Assembly: GCA_030248195.1 (NCBI GenBank)
Contig: JASAND010024206.1
Span: 1-64,000, forward strand
DNA length: 64,000 nt
Origin: Trissonchulus latispiculum
Taxonomy: Eukaryota > Nematoda > Enoplea > Enoplida > Ironidae
Reading direction: 5' to 3'
The translations under genes and the position numbers were made by a program. Positions 31,801 to 39,556 of the stretch are shown piece by piece; position 1 is the first letter of the stretch; each line of letters opens with the position of its first letter. Under the pieces are notes generated by a model, which was not told the DNA's origin, ran no database searches, and saw nothing but the letters and a program-made list of their open reading frames with translations.

Positions 31801-33758
31801 AGAAATTTTTTAAAAGTATGCTAAAAATGCTCTAGGCTCTATGCTTTTCTCTAGGCAAAAAAGTTGGGGGTGGAAGTGGGGGGATCCCCATCTTGTGGTA
31901 GCGGAGACCAAAAGTGGGGGGGGGGGGATAAAATGGGCTAAAGTTCTAAAAATACGGTGCAAAATTGCGTGTATTCTAAGTATACTGCTATAACTAAGCT
32001 AAAGTGCTCAAAATCAAATTTTGTACCAAAATAGACGATTTTGGACCAAAAAAAGTCCGGCTAAACCGGACATTTTTTGAAAGTTTTGACCAAAACTGCT
32101 TAAAAGTTGGCATTTGCTGGACACCTTACAGTCCGGGGAAGCCCGAAAAGCTGGTGGGGGCGCCCCCGCCCCTCCCCCCCCCACTAAAGAAACCCAGGGG
32201 TGAAGGAAAGGTCATGCATGGAGGGTCTCTGACCTTTCTTCTTTTTGGTGAAATTAATAGAAAATTGTTAAAGGTACGTACATGTGCACGGCTATCAAAC
32301 TCATGGAAGACAAGTCAGTGTACATACCTTTATTTCAAACAAAGTGCGCCTGCTATCCCTGCTTTCTAAAGTTCCAGACAGACACAAATTTTAGACTAGA
32401 GTCGTTGTATTTTCTTCATCTTCAATATGCAAAGCTTACGGCGATAGGTGTATGCAAAAAACGTGTGCTGGATGCACATAATGTGGGGTCGTTAGGTACC
32501 ACTGTGTGTGGGGGAGGGGCGTAGCCTTTAGCGTGCAGATCATGTGCCTACACTGGATAACAGAGAACCTGCCAGCTGTCACACTCTTATCTATTATGTA
32601 CTCTTTGTCAAATCTGTCGACTTTACACTTTCTGGTTTCAGTACGATGCAAAGCTCAGAGTCGGGTCGGAAGTTGAACACAGTGGTGGCCAACGCGGAAC
32701 GCTATGTTGCCCAAACGGGCAAAGCAGTTGGTAGGTAATGGGGGATTTTTGTATGATTATTAGTACATTTTCTGTATACACAATGTATTTATTGTTTCAC
32801 AGTTGTATTTTCTGTGTAAATCAGAATTTGTTGTACGCACGTATTGTTCAGTTGGCAGTACAGAATTTTTAGGATATCTCTAGTTACTTACTTACTTACT
32901 CTGTGAGCCGGAGATTGTAAAATGATCTCCACCAAACACTGACTAGCTACAAACAAAAATGTGTACATATGTACGCACCAGATTCCAATTTTCATGGTGT
33001 TTTCCGAAGACTTCATCTCTCCAACTTGAAAACGCCTTTAGCAAAAGTGACCTATAACATCTGGTTTGAGTTGTTTTTGACCAACCTTACGGGGCCAGTT
33101 TCCTGGCTTAACTGCACCTTCGGGTGATGATCATCATATTGTATAGATGTCTAATGCAGCAAACAACAACAACAACACCAACACAGCTATAAATGCCCTT
33201 GTTGTTTTTAATGCACAATTTGTAAAGCATTTACTTAGAGTATAGTTTCCGTTCTGTCTATTTTTTGCAGAGGATGCCCTACACAACGCCAAAAGTATGG
33301 TCAGTTCTTGGTGGTTTGGCAGTGGCAGCGATATCATGAGCGGGGAAGAGATGCCGCCTGAAGGGGTCTGCGAGGAGGGCCTGGGGGTCCGTCGCACAGC
33401 GCCCTCTAGCGGTGGGCACCGCTCCCCCGTTGTGGTGGTGGGTATCCCTGCGGCTCAAGATGCCCTACTTAGTGACTATGCGGCTGGGGAGAAAAGCCCT
33501 ATCCCAGGAGACAGTGTAGTGGCTGATGCTACAGACGATGACTATTACCCGCTGGGTAGTGGGGGAAAGTTGGAGCTAACCTCTGGTTCCGGGGGGCTGC
33601 CGGGTTCGGATTTATCCCGGGAAAATACGGAAGATGGAGAGGGGGAGGGGCAGTTTTCGGATGCCCTACCCGACCTGCCTCCGCCTAGGGCGGGGCCGAC
33701 TTTGGGTCCGGCCCGGCCGAAAACCCTGCCCAGCAGGTCTGGTGAAACGATCAATTGA
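10677..33758 (+). CDS. AVL9: AVL9 homolog (late secretory pathway, DENN-like), 14 exons seen
   Basis: Exons: 10677-10860, 12153-12464, 17465-17544, 17778-17847, 18078-18205, 19373-19544, 20983-21377, 21837-21971, 28215-28368, 30640-30720, 31232-31346, 31581-31634, 32642-32730, 33271-33758. All introns are GT-AG and the phases sum to 2457 bases: 818 codons plus stop. The N-terminus is missing: animal AVL9 begins with about 15-25 further residues (a VGFHHKKG-like stretch) in an upstream exon that I could not find here. Conserved AVL9 blocks: LPEEWSHLPGLALPDG, SVCVLSRLPLYG, RDLLLLLRHKTLILFKLLL, LGFPLSIFTKG, DPELRRALLLTTEDLRFMDY, EWEGGDEWIR, HNYRIW, HPFHGQ, AQTGKAVG. Known: AVL9 is a conserved DENN-related protein needed for late exocytic transport in yeast and for polarity/migration in animals. 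Odd: about 170 more residues than human AVL9 (648 aa), in a Ser/Thr/Pro-rich middle (residues ~240-425) and a Gly/Pro/acidic tail. A possible ATTAAA poly(A) signal is at 33890. Confidence 0.93.
10906..11878. mobile_element. Foldback element with nested palindromes in AVL9 intron
   Basis: The two ends (10906-11055 and 11725-11878) are inverted copies of about 150 bp, starting AGATAGCGAA. Each contains the perfect palindrome TAGACACTTCTAGAAGTG(TCTA) and two copies of the near-palindrome AGACACTTCGCGAAGTGYCT. The ~670-bp middle has no gene. This looks like a non-autonomous TIR transposon. No convincing target-site duplication was found. Confidence 0.7.
12153..12464 (+). CDS. AVL9: AVL9 exon
   Basis: Acceptor CATTTGTTGCAG, donor GTACGT. 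Takes one base from the previous exon (GAC = Asp) and passes one on. Encodes YFHLPALDGSNRTVYGVSC and SVCVLSRLPLYGV, the best conserved block of the family. Residues 62-165. Confidence 0.95.
12465..13480. other. AVL9 intron, unique part
   Basis: The start of the 5-kb intron holds a G/C-rich patch near 12605-12650 and, at 13047-13090, a GCGCGGAGCGCCCCTCATAA motif related to the hairpin heads at 23453 and 24969. Nothing coding. Confidence 0.5.
13490..16347. repeat. Palindromic satellite array, ~145-bp unit, about 17 copies
   Basis: TATATAGTAAATCG recurs at about 13513, 13668, 13833, 13980, 14127, 14278, 14421, 14567, 14709, 14854, 14999, 15141, 15287, 15429, 15985, 16127 and 16240. Each unit reads CATATATAGTAAATCG, ACGCTCGTTTCAATGAGCAT, the perfect palindrome TGACCACTGGTCA, GGCCTAGGTGGCC, and usually a second palindrome TGACCAGTGGTCA. 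The first two units are diverged. A MITE (15503-15904) interrupts the array; with it removed the period across the site is 146 bp. Confidence 0.92.
15503..15904. mobile_element. hAT-like MITE inserted in the satellite, 402 bp
   Basis: Ends are CACTGGCGGATCCAGG and, inverted, CAGGGGCGGATCCAGG, each followed inward by long G or C runs. A perfect 8-bp duplication GTCACCAT lies at 15495-15502 and 15905-15912. The core has no gene. Known: 8-bp duplications and CAGGGGCG ends are typical of hAT elements. Confidence 0.9.
16448..17288. mobile_element. Long-TIR foldback element (family A), about 840 bp
   Basis: Near-perfect inverted arms of about 185 bp (16448-16632 and 17103-17288) start ACAAGTAGGAAAAATGCTCC. 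Each arm holds three spaced CAATATGAGC/TAATATGAGCC motifs separated by ~40 bp and followed by AGGACAAG. The layout matches family B (26319, 27249) but the sequence differs. GAAGG precedes the left end in all complete copies. Interior non-coding. Confidence 0.8.
17465..17544 (+). CDS. AVL9: AVL9 exon
   Basis: Acceptor TTTTTTTCCAG, donor GTACAT, ends on a codon boundary. Encodes GFSCRDLLLLLRHKTLILF and the following KLLLLEKR, the hydrophobic DENN-core strand/helix. Residues 166-192. Confidence 0.95.
17778..17847 (+). CDS. AVL9: AVL9 exon
   Basis: Starts at a codon boundary after GTGTTTTAG; donor GTTTGC. VVFHLFPVQKLCETILTLV then SLFP matches the family's next conserved segment. 70 bases, one carried on. 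Residues 193-215. Confidence 0.92.
18078..18205 (+). CDS. AVL9: AVL9 exon
   Basis: Acceptor TTTTTTCGTAG, donor GTAGGT. EMVERGLTECALYIPKSR matches the end of the first conserved half; then a Thr/Ser/Pro-rich stretch begins. Ends on a codon boundary. Residues 216-258. Confidence 0.9.
18206..19372. other. AVL9 intron, no recognised gene
   Basis: It holds short G tracts near 18449 and 18878, a G/C block at about 19170-19210 (GGGGGCGCCACCCCC) and an (AATAAA)-type tract at 19213-19288. No element ends were resolved. Confidence 0.4.
19213..19288. repeat. A/T-rich simple repeat (AATAAA/AAAT)n
   Basis: Imperfect tandem AATAAA and AAATAAT units in an AVL9 intron. Confidence 0.7.
19373..19544 (+). CDS. 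AVL9: AVL9 exon (linker)
   Basis: Acceptor TTTTGTTTTGTAG, donor GTTAGT. 172 bases open in the expected phase, encoding a Ser/Thr/Pro/Asp-rich segment without family-conserved motifs (SSPSSSQPASKTAAD). Called because phase and open frame connect both neighbours. Residues 259-315. Confidence 0.75.
20068..20897. mobile_element. hAT-like MITE, 830 bp, in AVL9 intron
   Basis: Starts TAGGGTTGG and ends CCAACCCTA, each followed inward by repeated TTTTTTCCGG/GGAAAAAAGTC blocks. Flanks are CAGTATGG (20060-20067) and CAGTATGC (20898-20905), 7 of 8 matching. The right end is only 85 bp before the next AVL9 exon. Non-coding interior. Confidence 0.82.
20983..21377 (+). CDS. AVL9: AVL9 exon (linker and start of second conserved half)
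   Basis: Acceptor TGATGTTTTAG, donor GTATGT. 395 bases complete the carried base and end on a codon boundary. The first ~110 residues are Ser/Thr/Pro/Gly-rich; the end, STNELGFPLSIFTK, matches the AVL9 motif that opens the second conserved half. Residues 316-447. Confidence 0.9.
21419..21535. mobile_element. Small MITE (~117 bp) in AVL9 intron
   Basis: CATGGGCGTATTCAGG at left and, inverted, CAGGGGCGTATCCAGG at right, with inner inverted AACCCCCTCCTTTTG blocks. GGGGGTTT precedes it and GGGGTTTC follows; because of the G runs the duplication can be placed in two ways. hAT-like ends. Confidence 0.65.
21837..21971 (+). CDS. AVL9: AVL9 exon
   Basis: Acceptor ATTTTTTAG, donor GTAAGC, phase 0 on both sides, 45 codons. 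GNLCHPYLSLSYIDLLSDVS and VRGYVLGATNELFRQRRKL match the family closely. Residues 448-492. Confidence 0.96.
22190..22690. repeat. Three ~105-bp repeats in AVL9 intron
   Basis: ACTGGGAAAACTGTCCTTAT blocks start near 22193, 22466 and 22580, each running through AAGGCCCGGTAATACCCTGA to CCCTCCCCCATTTT. Copies 2 and 3 are adjacent and closest; copy 1 is 275 bp away. The sequence between looks like a diverged version of 22690-22770. Possibly the control region of a retroelement; identity unknown. Confidence 0.7.
22840..23452. other. AVL9 intron, no recognised feature
   Basis: Unique-looking A/T-rich sequence. No element ends or coding signal seen. Confidence 0.4.
23453..25700. repeat. 1.5-kb tandem duplication: hairpin head plus palindromic satellite
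   Basis: Two units start with the same hairpin GTAGGGGCGC-GAGA-GCGCCCCTAC (23453-23476 and 24969-24992), a 10-bp perfect stem with a GAGA loop. Each runs about 672 bp of near-identical sequence up to TATATAGTAAATCGGGGTCG (24126, 25641). In unit 1 this leads into a short satellite array (TATATAGTAAATCG near 24125, 24280, 24424, 24568, 24715 and a decayed copy at 24847). The satellite is the same family as 13490-16347, and 13047-13700 looks like an older, diverged unit of the same type. Confidence 0.8.
25735..26110. repeat. Satellite, ~150-bp unit, three copies (relative of the 4-kb satellite)
   Basis: TATCAAATGAAAGCCCTTGG recurs at about 25776, 25928 and 26076, with GGGTCAAAAATGAAAGTCTT and GTGGGTGGGTGCCYCACCCA in each unit. 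The core TTTGGTATCAAATGAAAGCC is shared with the satellite at 3890-8870, so the two are diverged relatives. Confidence 0.75.
26319..27117. mobile_element. Long-TIR foldback element (family B), copy 1
   Basis: Arms of about 190 bp start ACAAGTAATTAAAATGCTCC, with an internal CTCCTCCGGAG palindrome and three TAATATGGG motifs separated by AGAGGACTAG-type blocks. The inner end of each arm carries GCGAATATGGGTTGCTCGGC. Interior (~430 bp) non-coding. The ~90 bp left of it are repeated left of copy 2. Confidence 0.8.
27249..28075. mobile_element. Long-TIR foldback element (family B), copy 2
   Basis: Same structure as 26319-27117, starting ACAAGAAATAAAAATGCTCC and ending CATTTTTATTTCTTGT. Its left flank (CCTTTAAAATGACAGAAGG) matches that of copy 1, so the pair arose by tandem duplication of element plus flank, or the true element end lies further left. 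It ends 140 bp before the next AVL9 exon. Confidence 0.8.
28215..28368 (+). CDS. AVL9: AVL9 exon
   Basis: Acceptor TTTTTTCCCAG, donor GTAAAC. Acidic start ESSSEEELLQIDVVDPELRR, then TTEDLRFMDYLLKHLAERTG and NVFVDNT. Phase 0 in, one base out. Residues 493-543. Confidence 0.95.
28636..30039. mobile_element. TTAA-flanked element with GGGGGGGGGCTACGAA ends, 1.4 kb
   Basis: Left: TTAA GGGGGGGGGCTACGAA (from 28636). Right, inverted: the same G run and CTACGAA bordered by TTAA (30036-30039). The terminal repeat is only about 17 bp. TTAA duplication is the signature of piggyBac-type integration, but the G-rich end does not resemble the usual piggyBac CCCTAGAAA-type start, so the superfamily is uncertain. 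No transposase seen; it lies in an AVL9 intron. Confidence 0.6.
30640..30720 (+). CDS. AVL9: AVL9 exon
   Basis: Acceptor TTTTTTTTCAG, donor GTTGGT. EWEGGDEWIRLQFEAYLLSM, the signature WEGGDEWIR segment, spans this exon. Residues 544-570. Confidence 0.95.
31232..31346 (+). CDS. AVL9: AVL9 exon
   Basis: Acceptor GTTTTTTTCAG, donor GTATAT. FNAQFMRAWKSSHNYRIW matches the family's helix before HPF(H/Q)GQ. Two bases carried on (GG+A = Gly). Residues 571-608. Confidence 0.93.
31581..31634 (+). CDS. AVL9: AVL9 exon (54 bp)
   Basis: Acceptor TTGGTTTTCAG, donor GTGAGT. Tiny exon encoding HPFHGQLSIADVKLRFA, which matches human AVL9 nearly residue by residue. Residues 609-626. Confidence 0.94.
31640..32641. 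other. AVL9 intron with G/C tracts
   Basis: G runs at 31915-31928 and a GGGGGCGCCCCCGCCCCTCC block at about 32156-32182 suggest an old inserted element; paired ends were not found. A block at 32560-32625 (CCTGCCAGCTGTCACACTCT) matches 28464-28525 (CCTGCCGCCTACTGTCATAC), a short duplication shared by two introns. Nothing coding. Confidence 0.4.
32642..32730 (+). CDS. AVL9: AVL9 exon
   Basis: Acceptor TTCTGGTTTCAG, donor GTAGGT. HTMQSSESGRKLNTVVANAE then VAQTGKAVG matches the C-terminal conserved stretch. Residues 627-656. Confidence 0.95.
33071..33140 (-). repeat. Fragment of the element carrying the 54.7-kb Cys-rich reading frame
   Basis: On the minus strand this reads DDHHPKVQLSQETGPVRLVK, clearly related to HDHCPKCKVKNARKQGPVRL inside 54692-55156. 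It lies in the last AVL9 intron. A coding-like fragment at two distant places points to a dispersed element. Confidence 0.55.
33271..33758 (+). CDS. AVL9: AVL9 last exon with extended tail
   Basis: Acceptor ATTTTTTGCAG. EDALHNAKSMVSSWWFGS matches the end of human AVL9 (a conserved SSW motif), but the frame continues for about 140 more residues rich in Gly, Pro, Ser, Asp and Glu (DLPPPRAGPTLGPARPK) to a TGA at 33756-33758. The tail is probably disordered. Base composition is much more G/C-rich than the surroundings. Confidence 0.93.
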
Positions 33759-34127
33759 ATGAAGGTTTCACCCTCTAGGGCCTTTACAGGATAGAGTTTA
33801 ATAATGCGGAGCTGTTAGTTGAGTTTAACTTAACTTTTTAACGTTCCTTTAACGTTAATTCTTTTTTGAAAAAGTCAAGATTGAGTGGAATTAAACGATC
33901 CGAATTATTGCTCTACGCTTTTTTCTGAAAAGGCCTCTAGCTTAGTTTGAATGTACTGTGGAGAGAATTTTATTTTTGTTTGTTAGGATGGCTGTTTTTT
34001 GAATTGAAATTGGAAGTCGGAGGAAATTTCATCTTTGGTTTTGCTTCATATTATCTGGTTTTTCTAGTAGCTATTCGGCCAATGTAGTGGGCATAGACAA
34101 CAAGATAAAATTTTAGGAAATTTTGAT

Positions 34128-35200
34128 CAGGGTTTTTTGGTTGCGGACAAGTGTGCATTTTTTGCTTTTTTTAAAAAATAGTGTGCATTTTGGAAAAAAT
34201 GTGTGCATTTTTAAAAAATTGCTTATTTTGAACTATAACGTACAGTTTTGGCCGTAATTTTGTGTTCTACGCATTTTTGACTTCAACTGGAATCCCACGC
34301 TGTAGTTGATGTTTTGATGACGATTTTAAATCTTAACTGGTTAGCACACGTATATATACTGATATTTAGGCAAATGCATAACTATACAAACTAACGTATA
34401 TAGGTGTCGGGTTTTGACATCTGCAATGCTGTGAACCTAATAAGCGCAAAATTGTGAAGAACATAAAATCAACATAGGATTGTCAATTTGCTGCTAAATT
34501 TACTTATATAATTCAAGAATTTCTTCAAAGTAACGATAAAATCCGAGCTGAAATTACGTATTGGTGTAATTCAGCCCTGTTCTGCGGGTAACCATTTAAT
34601 ATGTATATCTAACGTATATAATGCAGAAATTAGATTGAAAGCCGCCGGCGGGGAGGTCTGGGGGCGGAGTTGCCCAGAAGTTGGGAATTTTTTGGAATTT
34701 TGAACACGAAAGAAATTTTTATGAACAATTTCTTAAAATTTTAACAGATTAACAAACGGCAATAGGAGAGCTAGCATTGCACACATCGAACCGTTGTAGA
34801 GGAAGAAAATGTAAAGAAATACTTTAAGAAAAATTGGCTTAATCCAGCCTTTTATTTTTGACGATGAAGGAACGCACACTAGTATAAATACATACTTACA
34901 ACCTAAAGCAAAAATATTTCAATAATTAGTGGCTTTAGTGAGGAATAATGAAACAAAGAAAGGTTGTTGCGACGTTGCCATGACCGAAAAATAGTACGTA
35001 AAAAAAGGCGGGGGTCTGGGGGCGGCAGCCCCCAGTTAAAAGCTAGAGCTTTTTTAAAATTTAAAGCACTTTGCAAATTTTTTAGAGCATTTTGTGGTTA
35101 GCGGAAGCAAAATTTGACTATGCATTTATGTGTGCATTTTTAAATTCGAGTGTGGAAAAAAGTGTGCATATGCACAGTAATATGCACAAAAAAACCCCTG
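34128..35200. mobile_element. hAT-like MITE, 1073 bp
   Basis: Left CAGGGTTTTTTGG, right (inverted) CAGGGGTTTTTTTGTGC. Perfect 8-bp duplication ATTTTGAT at 34120-34127 and 35201-35208. Subterminal GTGTGCATTTTT motifs repeat at both ends. G-rich patches at 34640-34680 and 35005-35035. No transposase frame. Confidence 0.88.
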
Positions 35201-35734
35201 ATTTTGATATTTAAAATTTAAACCATAGGTTAAAAACTCCAGACTTTCTCAATTTTGTTCATTTTTGGCTGCATCTTTGCTTTATGTACGTGTGCGCAAT
35301 AGTTGCGTAACCCACTCTACAAAATCAACATTCAAGATCCCGTAGAGAAGCTGCCCAATAATAACCATGTTCGTGTTGTTAAGTTTACAGTTAATTCTAT
35401 GCTATGCCATGCTAGTCAAAAATATATACGTAGTATTACATATATTATTATTGATGTTATTTTTGCTTTCTACATATAATTCTATTCTATTCTATTAGTG
35501 TTCTTATCTGGGTTTTTGTCGTTGTTTTTTGTGGTTCAATCAGTATTTTCCTTCCATTTCTGTTTGTTCTCACGTTTATTTTGTTTGTTGACTTGTTTCT
35601 ATTCTAGTTTTTTTATTTATATATGTATATGCATTGTCGCTGTGCTTATGTGGCGCTGCTCAAAAAGCTTCATAAAAAGGAAAACATATGTAGCCTGTCG
35701 TGTACTTATAGTTCTTTTGCAGGTTGGTGGTATG

Positions 35735-36642
35735 CAGGGATGGAAACTGGGTCATGGGTCATTGGGTCATGGGTCGTTTGGGTCGTCATTTTTGCTTGGG
35801 TCACTGGGTCTTGGGTCACTGATTTTGTGAAACCGTTGGGTCAGTATGGGTCTGGGTCAAGCATCCTGTGGGTCACTTTGGGTCTGGGTCAGCAAATTTT
35901 AGTGGGTCATTTTGGGTTTGGGTCACAGGGTCTTGCCAAGTCTTTAAAGTAAGCTTCCGGTTTCAATTTTTGTGGTGGAAATTTAGCCAATTTTAAAATA
36001 AAACCCAGTGTTTTTAAAAAAATTTTGCGCCTTCGGCGCGATCACTAACAATTTTATTAAATTTAGCACTCGCTTCACAGCAATCAGTAGTTAAGTGTGA
36101 CTTGCCTTGCCATGCCATTCTATTTCAGTGGGTTCATATGGTAAAAGCCACGTACCAAGGTGGACATATTTCTATCGATTTTAAAATTCATAATTCATAA
36201 CAAGATAAGCTTTGAAATCTTGATAGGACCCTTAGCTTTTACCAGTGACCTTGAATGATCAACTTTATATGCTACAAACTTTCCACCGGCATAGGTGTTT
36301 TGTAAAGAAACAAACTGTCAACCTAGTTTTACAAAAAAGGGGAATGTACTTGTTCTTGCCTCTTTTCAAAAATTAAGAAATTTACGGTGTTTTCAAATTA
36401 CTGCACAAAAGGACAATCACGTTTAGGTAAAGTCAGTCTGGGTAACGTTATTTTATTGGGTCATTTGGGTTTGGGTCACAGAAATTCTTGGGTCAGTTGG
36501 GTCTGGGTCACGAAAACGTTTGGGTCATTTGGGTCTGGGTCACCAAATTTTAAAATTTTATGGGTCGCTTTGGGTCTGGGTCAAATTTGCGTTTGGGTCG
36601 AGCGGGTCATGGGTCAAAAAAGTGACCCAGTTTCCATCCCTG
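35735..36642. mobile_element. hAT-like MITE with TGGGTC repeats, 908 bp
   Basis: Ends CAGGGATGGAAACTGGGTCA and its inverse TGACCCAGTTTCCATCCCTG. Perfect 8-bp duplication GTGGTATG at 35727-35734 and 36643-36650. The outer ~200 bp on both sides consist of imperfect TGGGTC(A/TTTGGGTCTGGGTCA) repeats in the same orientation. Open frames through the repeats are by-products. Confidence 0.92.
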
Positions 36643-36659
36643 GTGGTATGCCTTAACCC

Positions 36660-38120
36660 ATCAACTAAAGCTTCACTGCGTTAGAGATTTTGATTTTCCA
36701 AAATTTTTCTGTCTGGTTTTGTCAACATTTTTTAGCTTTTGTCCGATTTTTAACTGCGGAGGAAGTTACTTACTATCTCTGCTCTGCTGAAATTTTTCTT
36801 TACAATAAAAATTTATATATACATATATACCAGGTTTTACTGCTTTTGTGGATAATTTGTCTTGTTTTGCGTAAGCCCTGTAAAATCATAATTATATTTA
36901 AAGTATTTGTTTTGTTTGTGCCAACAAGGTATAGTATGTCTGTAATGTATAATATTATGTTGTTGCTTGTTGTATGTAATATGTATTCTGAAAGAATATA
37001 GTTTATTTATATATCCCAGATGTTTAGAGAAATCAAGTTGCATGCAGTTGGTACAAGAGAGAGAAATTTTATAAGGAAAACAATATTTTCTGGTTTTCCA
37101 TGTAATTAACGACTGAAGAAATTTGCACACCAAACGACCACCGGAAACAATAAAAAATCGATTAGTTCCTGTGTAGAGTAGATTTAAATTATTTCCTGAG
37201 TTTTCTATCTGGTTTAGCCCTAACTAAAAGACTTTCGTTTTTAGGATTCACTTCTTCTTTATTCAATTCTTCAATTCACTTCTTTATCCTGAAGATCGAA
37301 ATTTGCTTTTATATATAATTTAGAATATTCGTTTATTTCTTACGTGGCTCCTTTGTCACCAAAATTCCAGCCGATTAGTTCATCAGGTTAACACTATGTG
37401 TCCAATGATTGCAGCTTTAGTGTTCTTGTTCGTACCCTTATTCTGTGTTGTTGAATAATATATAAACGGATGTGTCTATTTATTGGTGAGTAAAAGCAAT
37501 TTTGTGAAGTGTTTCATAGGTAGGTTACGTACGGTATAGCTAGGCCGTAACGAGAGCTTTGGAATGGTGCCTCGGTGAAGTCTGGCCTTATTTTTACATT
37601 TTTTGGCCTATGCTTGCCCCCTCGTGAATTTGCTGACGCCAAAATTTCATTTGGCAATAGTAAGATATGAAGTTATCTCAGCTGAACCTAGCGTGCGAAT
37701 CTGGGATTACTTGATGTCGATTTGTCCAGTTCGCTACAGATACATTTCATTCGAGTATTCACATTAATTTGGGATTGGCCGAGTTTTTCCTGGTTGGCTT
37801 GGCTTGCTCGGAATTTGAAGTTGGCCAATGGCCATCAGCAATTGGTCGTTGTTTAGTTATCTGTCAACGTTGCTAGTCAAATGGTTTAATGGTGCCAACC
37901 AGCCAACCGAGCCAAAAATGGTTCAAAAACAAGTTATATTGTGTGCGACAAAGCTAAGCGTATGGGATCAAATCTCATATCCGGTTTAACAATTAGACAC
38001 AACAAGCAAAATCAGCACGTTTTTAAAACGCTATCATTCAAAAATTACAGCAGATATGAAGTAATTTGAGGTTGATGCTTGTTGGCGATAGACAAAATGT
38101 CATTTTAATGAAATAATTTG
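36660..38120. other. No recognised gene
   Basis: A/T-rich spacer. Open frames near 36690-37130 lack domains and have low-complexity composition. Short GGCCAA/CCAACC-rich stretch at 37780-37920. Confidence 0.4.
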
Positions 38121-38129
38121 ACTTCCGGA

Positions 38130-38870
38130 CCAACCGGATACTGAGATAATAGCCCATGAAATCTCAAATTTCAAAGCTCAGAACCGGAAATCGACCGAAT
38201 ATTCGATTACTTTGACACCGGTAACATGAAAGTTGCCTCTGAAATATTCATTGTGCCAAAAACTAACCTTTTTATCCGCGATTCCGAGCACCAGACCGGA
38301 AAAACCTATTTTTCCGGTTTCTTTCGCACCGGATACGGCCATAAATCACACCATTTTGATCCAAATTGGACAAAACTTCGTATATAGACTAATTTCGACC
38401 CGCTGAATCCAAACATTCAATCAGGGAAACTGTAAGACCGACCCATCTTGCTGTACAGTTTTTGTGACCTAGACATCCGGTTACCAGACATAGACCGGAT
38501 GTGACCGGATTTTCGGAGATGTCTTGGGAATACGTGTGCTTGGGGGGGTGGGGGGGGGGGGGGGGGGCCCCCCCCCCCCAGACCTGAGCTCACCCCCCCT
38601 CCCCCAGAGGGGTCCCTCACCCCCCCCCCCCAGAATCCGGATTTTTCCAGTAAAAAACCGGAAAAATCCGGTTTTTCGGCGGCCTTCGGCCGCCCTTCAC
38701 CCCCCCAGAACTTCCCCTCCTGCACATGTCTGGTCTTGGGCCAAGGACCAATATGCTAGAGTATGAATTAATTAGCATTCTCTTTCCGAATCTGAAGCGT
38801 TTTTATCGATTTGGTATCCGGTAACCGGATATAGACCGGATATGATGGTTTTAACGGATTCTCCTCCTCC
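38130..38870. repeat. CCGGAT/CCGGTT-rich element with long G and C runs
   Basis: Motifs such as ATAGACCGGATRTGA and CCGGTTACCAGA/CCGGTAACCGGA recur at 38480-38510 and 38815-38845. Between them sits a run of more than 15 G directly followed by C runs (38539-38640), then GGCGGCCTTCGGCCGCC (38679-38695). Probably a decayed inverted-repeat element; borders not defined. Proline- and glycine-rich frames here come from the homopolymers. Confidence 0.4.
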
Positions 38871-38879
38871 TGAGGTTTT

Positions 38880-39550
38880 TAAAATATATACTTTATACAG
38901 ACTAACTTCAAAGGTTAACTCAGGACAGGCGCTCCCAGTTCGGTTCATAGAATTTTTGGTCAGACTTTAAGTATCCACATCTTATGTGTAACCGGCTATT
39001 TTAGACTCGTAGCCGATTTCCAGGGAGAGAACACAAGCACAACTGCATATATACACCTTTTATTGAGCTGGTTACACGTGCATTTCCAAAACTAGGCTTC
39101 GGGCTCGAACTCCGACCTGACTCTAGGCTCTTTACTCTCAGCCTGTACATACTCTAGGTCTTAACTCAGCCTCTAAAAAAACTCATAAAAACCCTAACGC
39201 CGGTACTTCGACGTACACTAATACACACAAACCTAAGGCAGTGACTATATCGCACTGCGACTCCTGACAGCCACTGTCACAGGGCTGTGCTGCAGCAAAG
39301 CAAATAGATTGACTTCTACTGAACCCACAAGCCTATTTTCGCAGCATATTTATATCCTTTTGCAGTCACGCCACTTTCTAAGAATAGAATGGTGACATTT
39401 CCGAATTCGCCGAAAAGCTGGATTTTCGGGTTTTCAACACCCAGTTTTCCTGGACTTTTGCTGACAGAAAATGGAAAACAACTCGGCCTACGTAAATGGC
39501 AGTTGCAGGTGCAAGTGCAGGTGCACGGATTGCCTTCAACAGCAACTTTG
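38880..39550. other. No recognised gene
   Basis: Spacer with no domain-bearing frame, RNA or repeat recognised. Confidence 0.35.
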
Positions 39551-39556
39551 CACTTG

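Noticed and set aside
35498..36656. Gly/Trp/Ser/Val-rich frames through the TGGGTC repeats
   Set aside because: Produced by the repeat; the same region is a MITE with a perfect duplication.
38417..38766. Pro- and Gly-rich frames on both strands
   Set aside because: Caused by long G and C homopolymers; no start context, splice support or domain.
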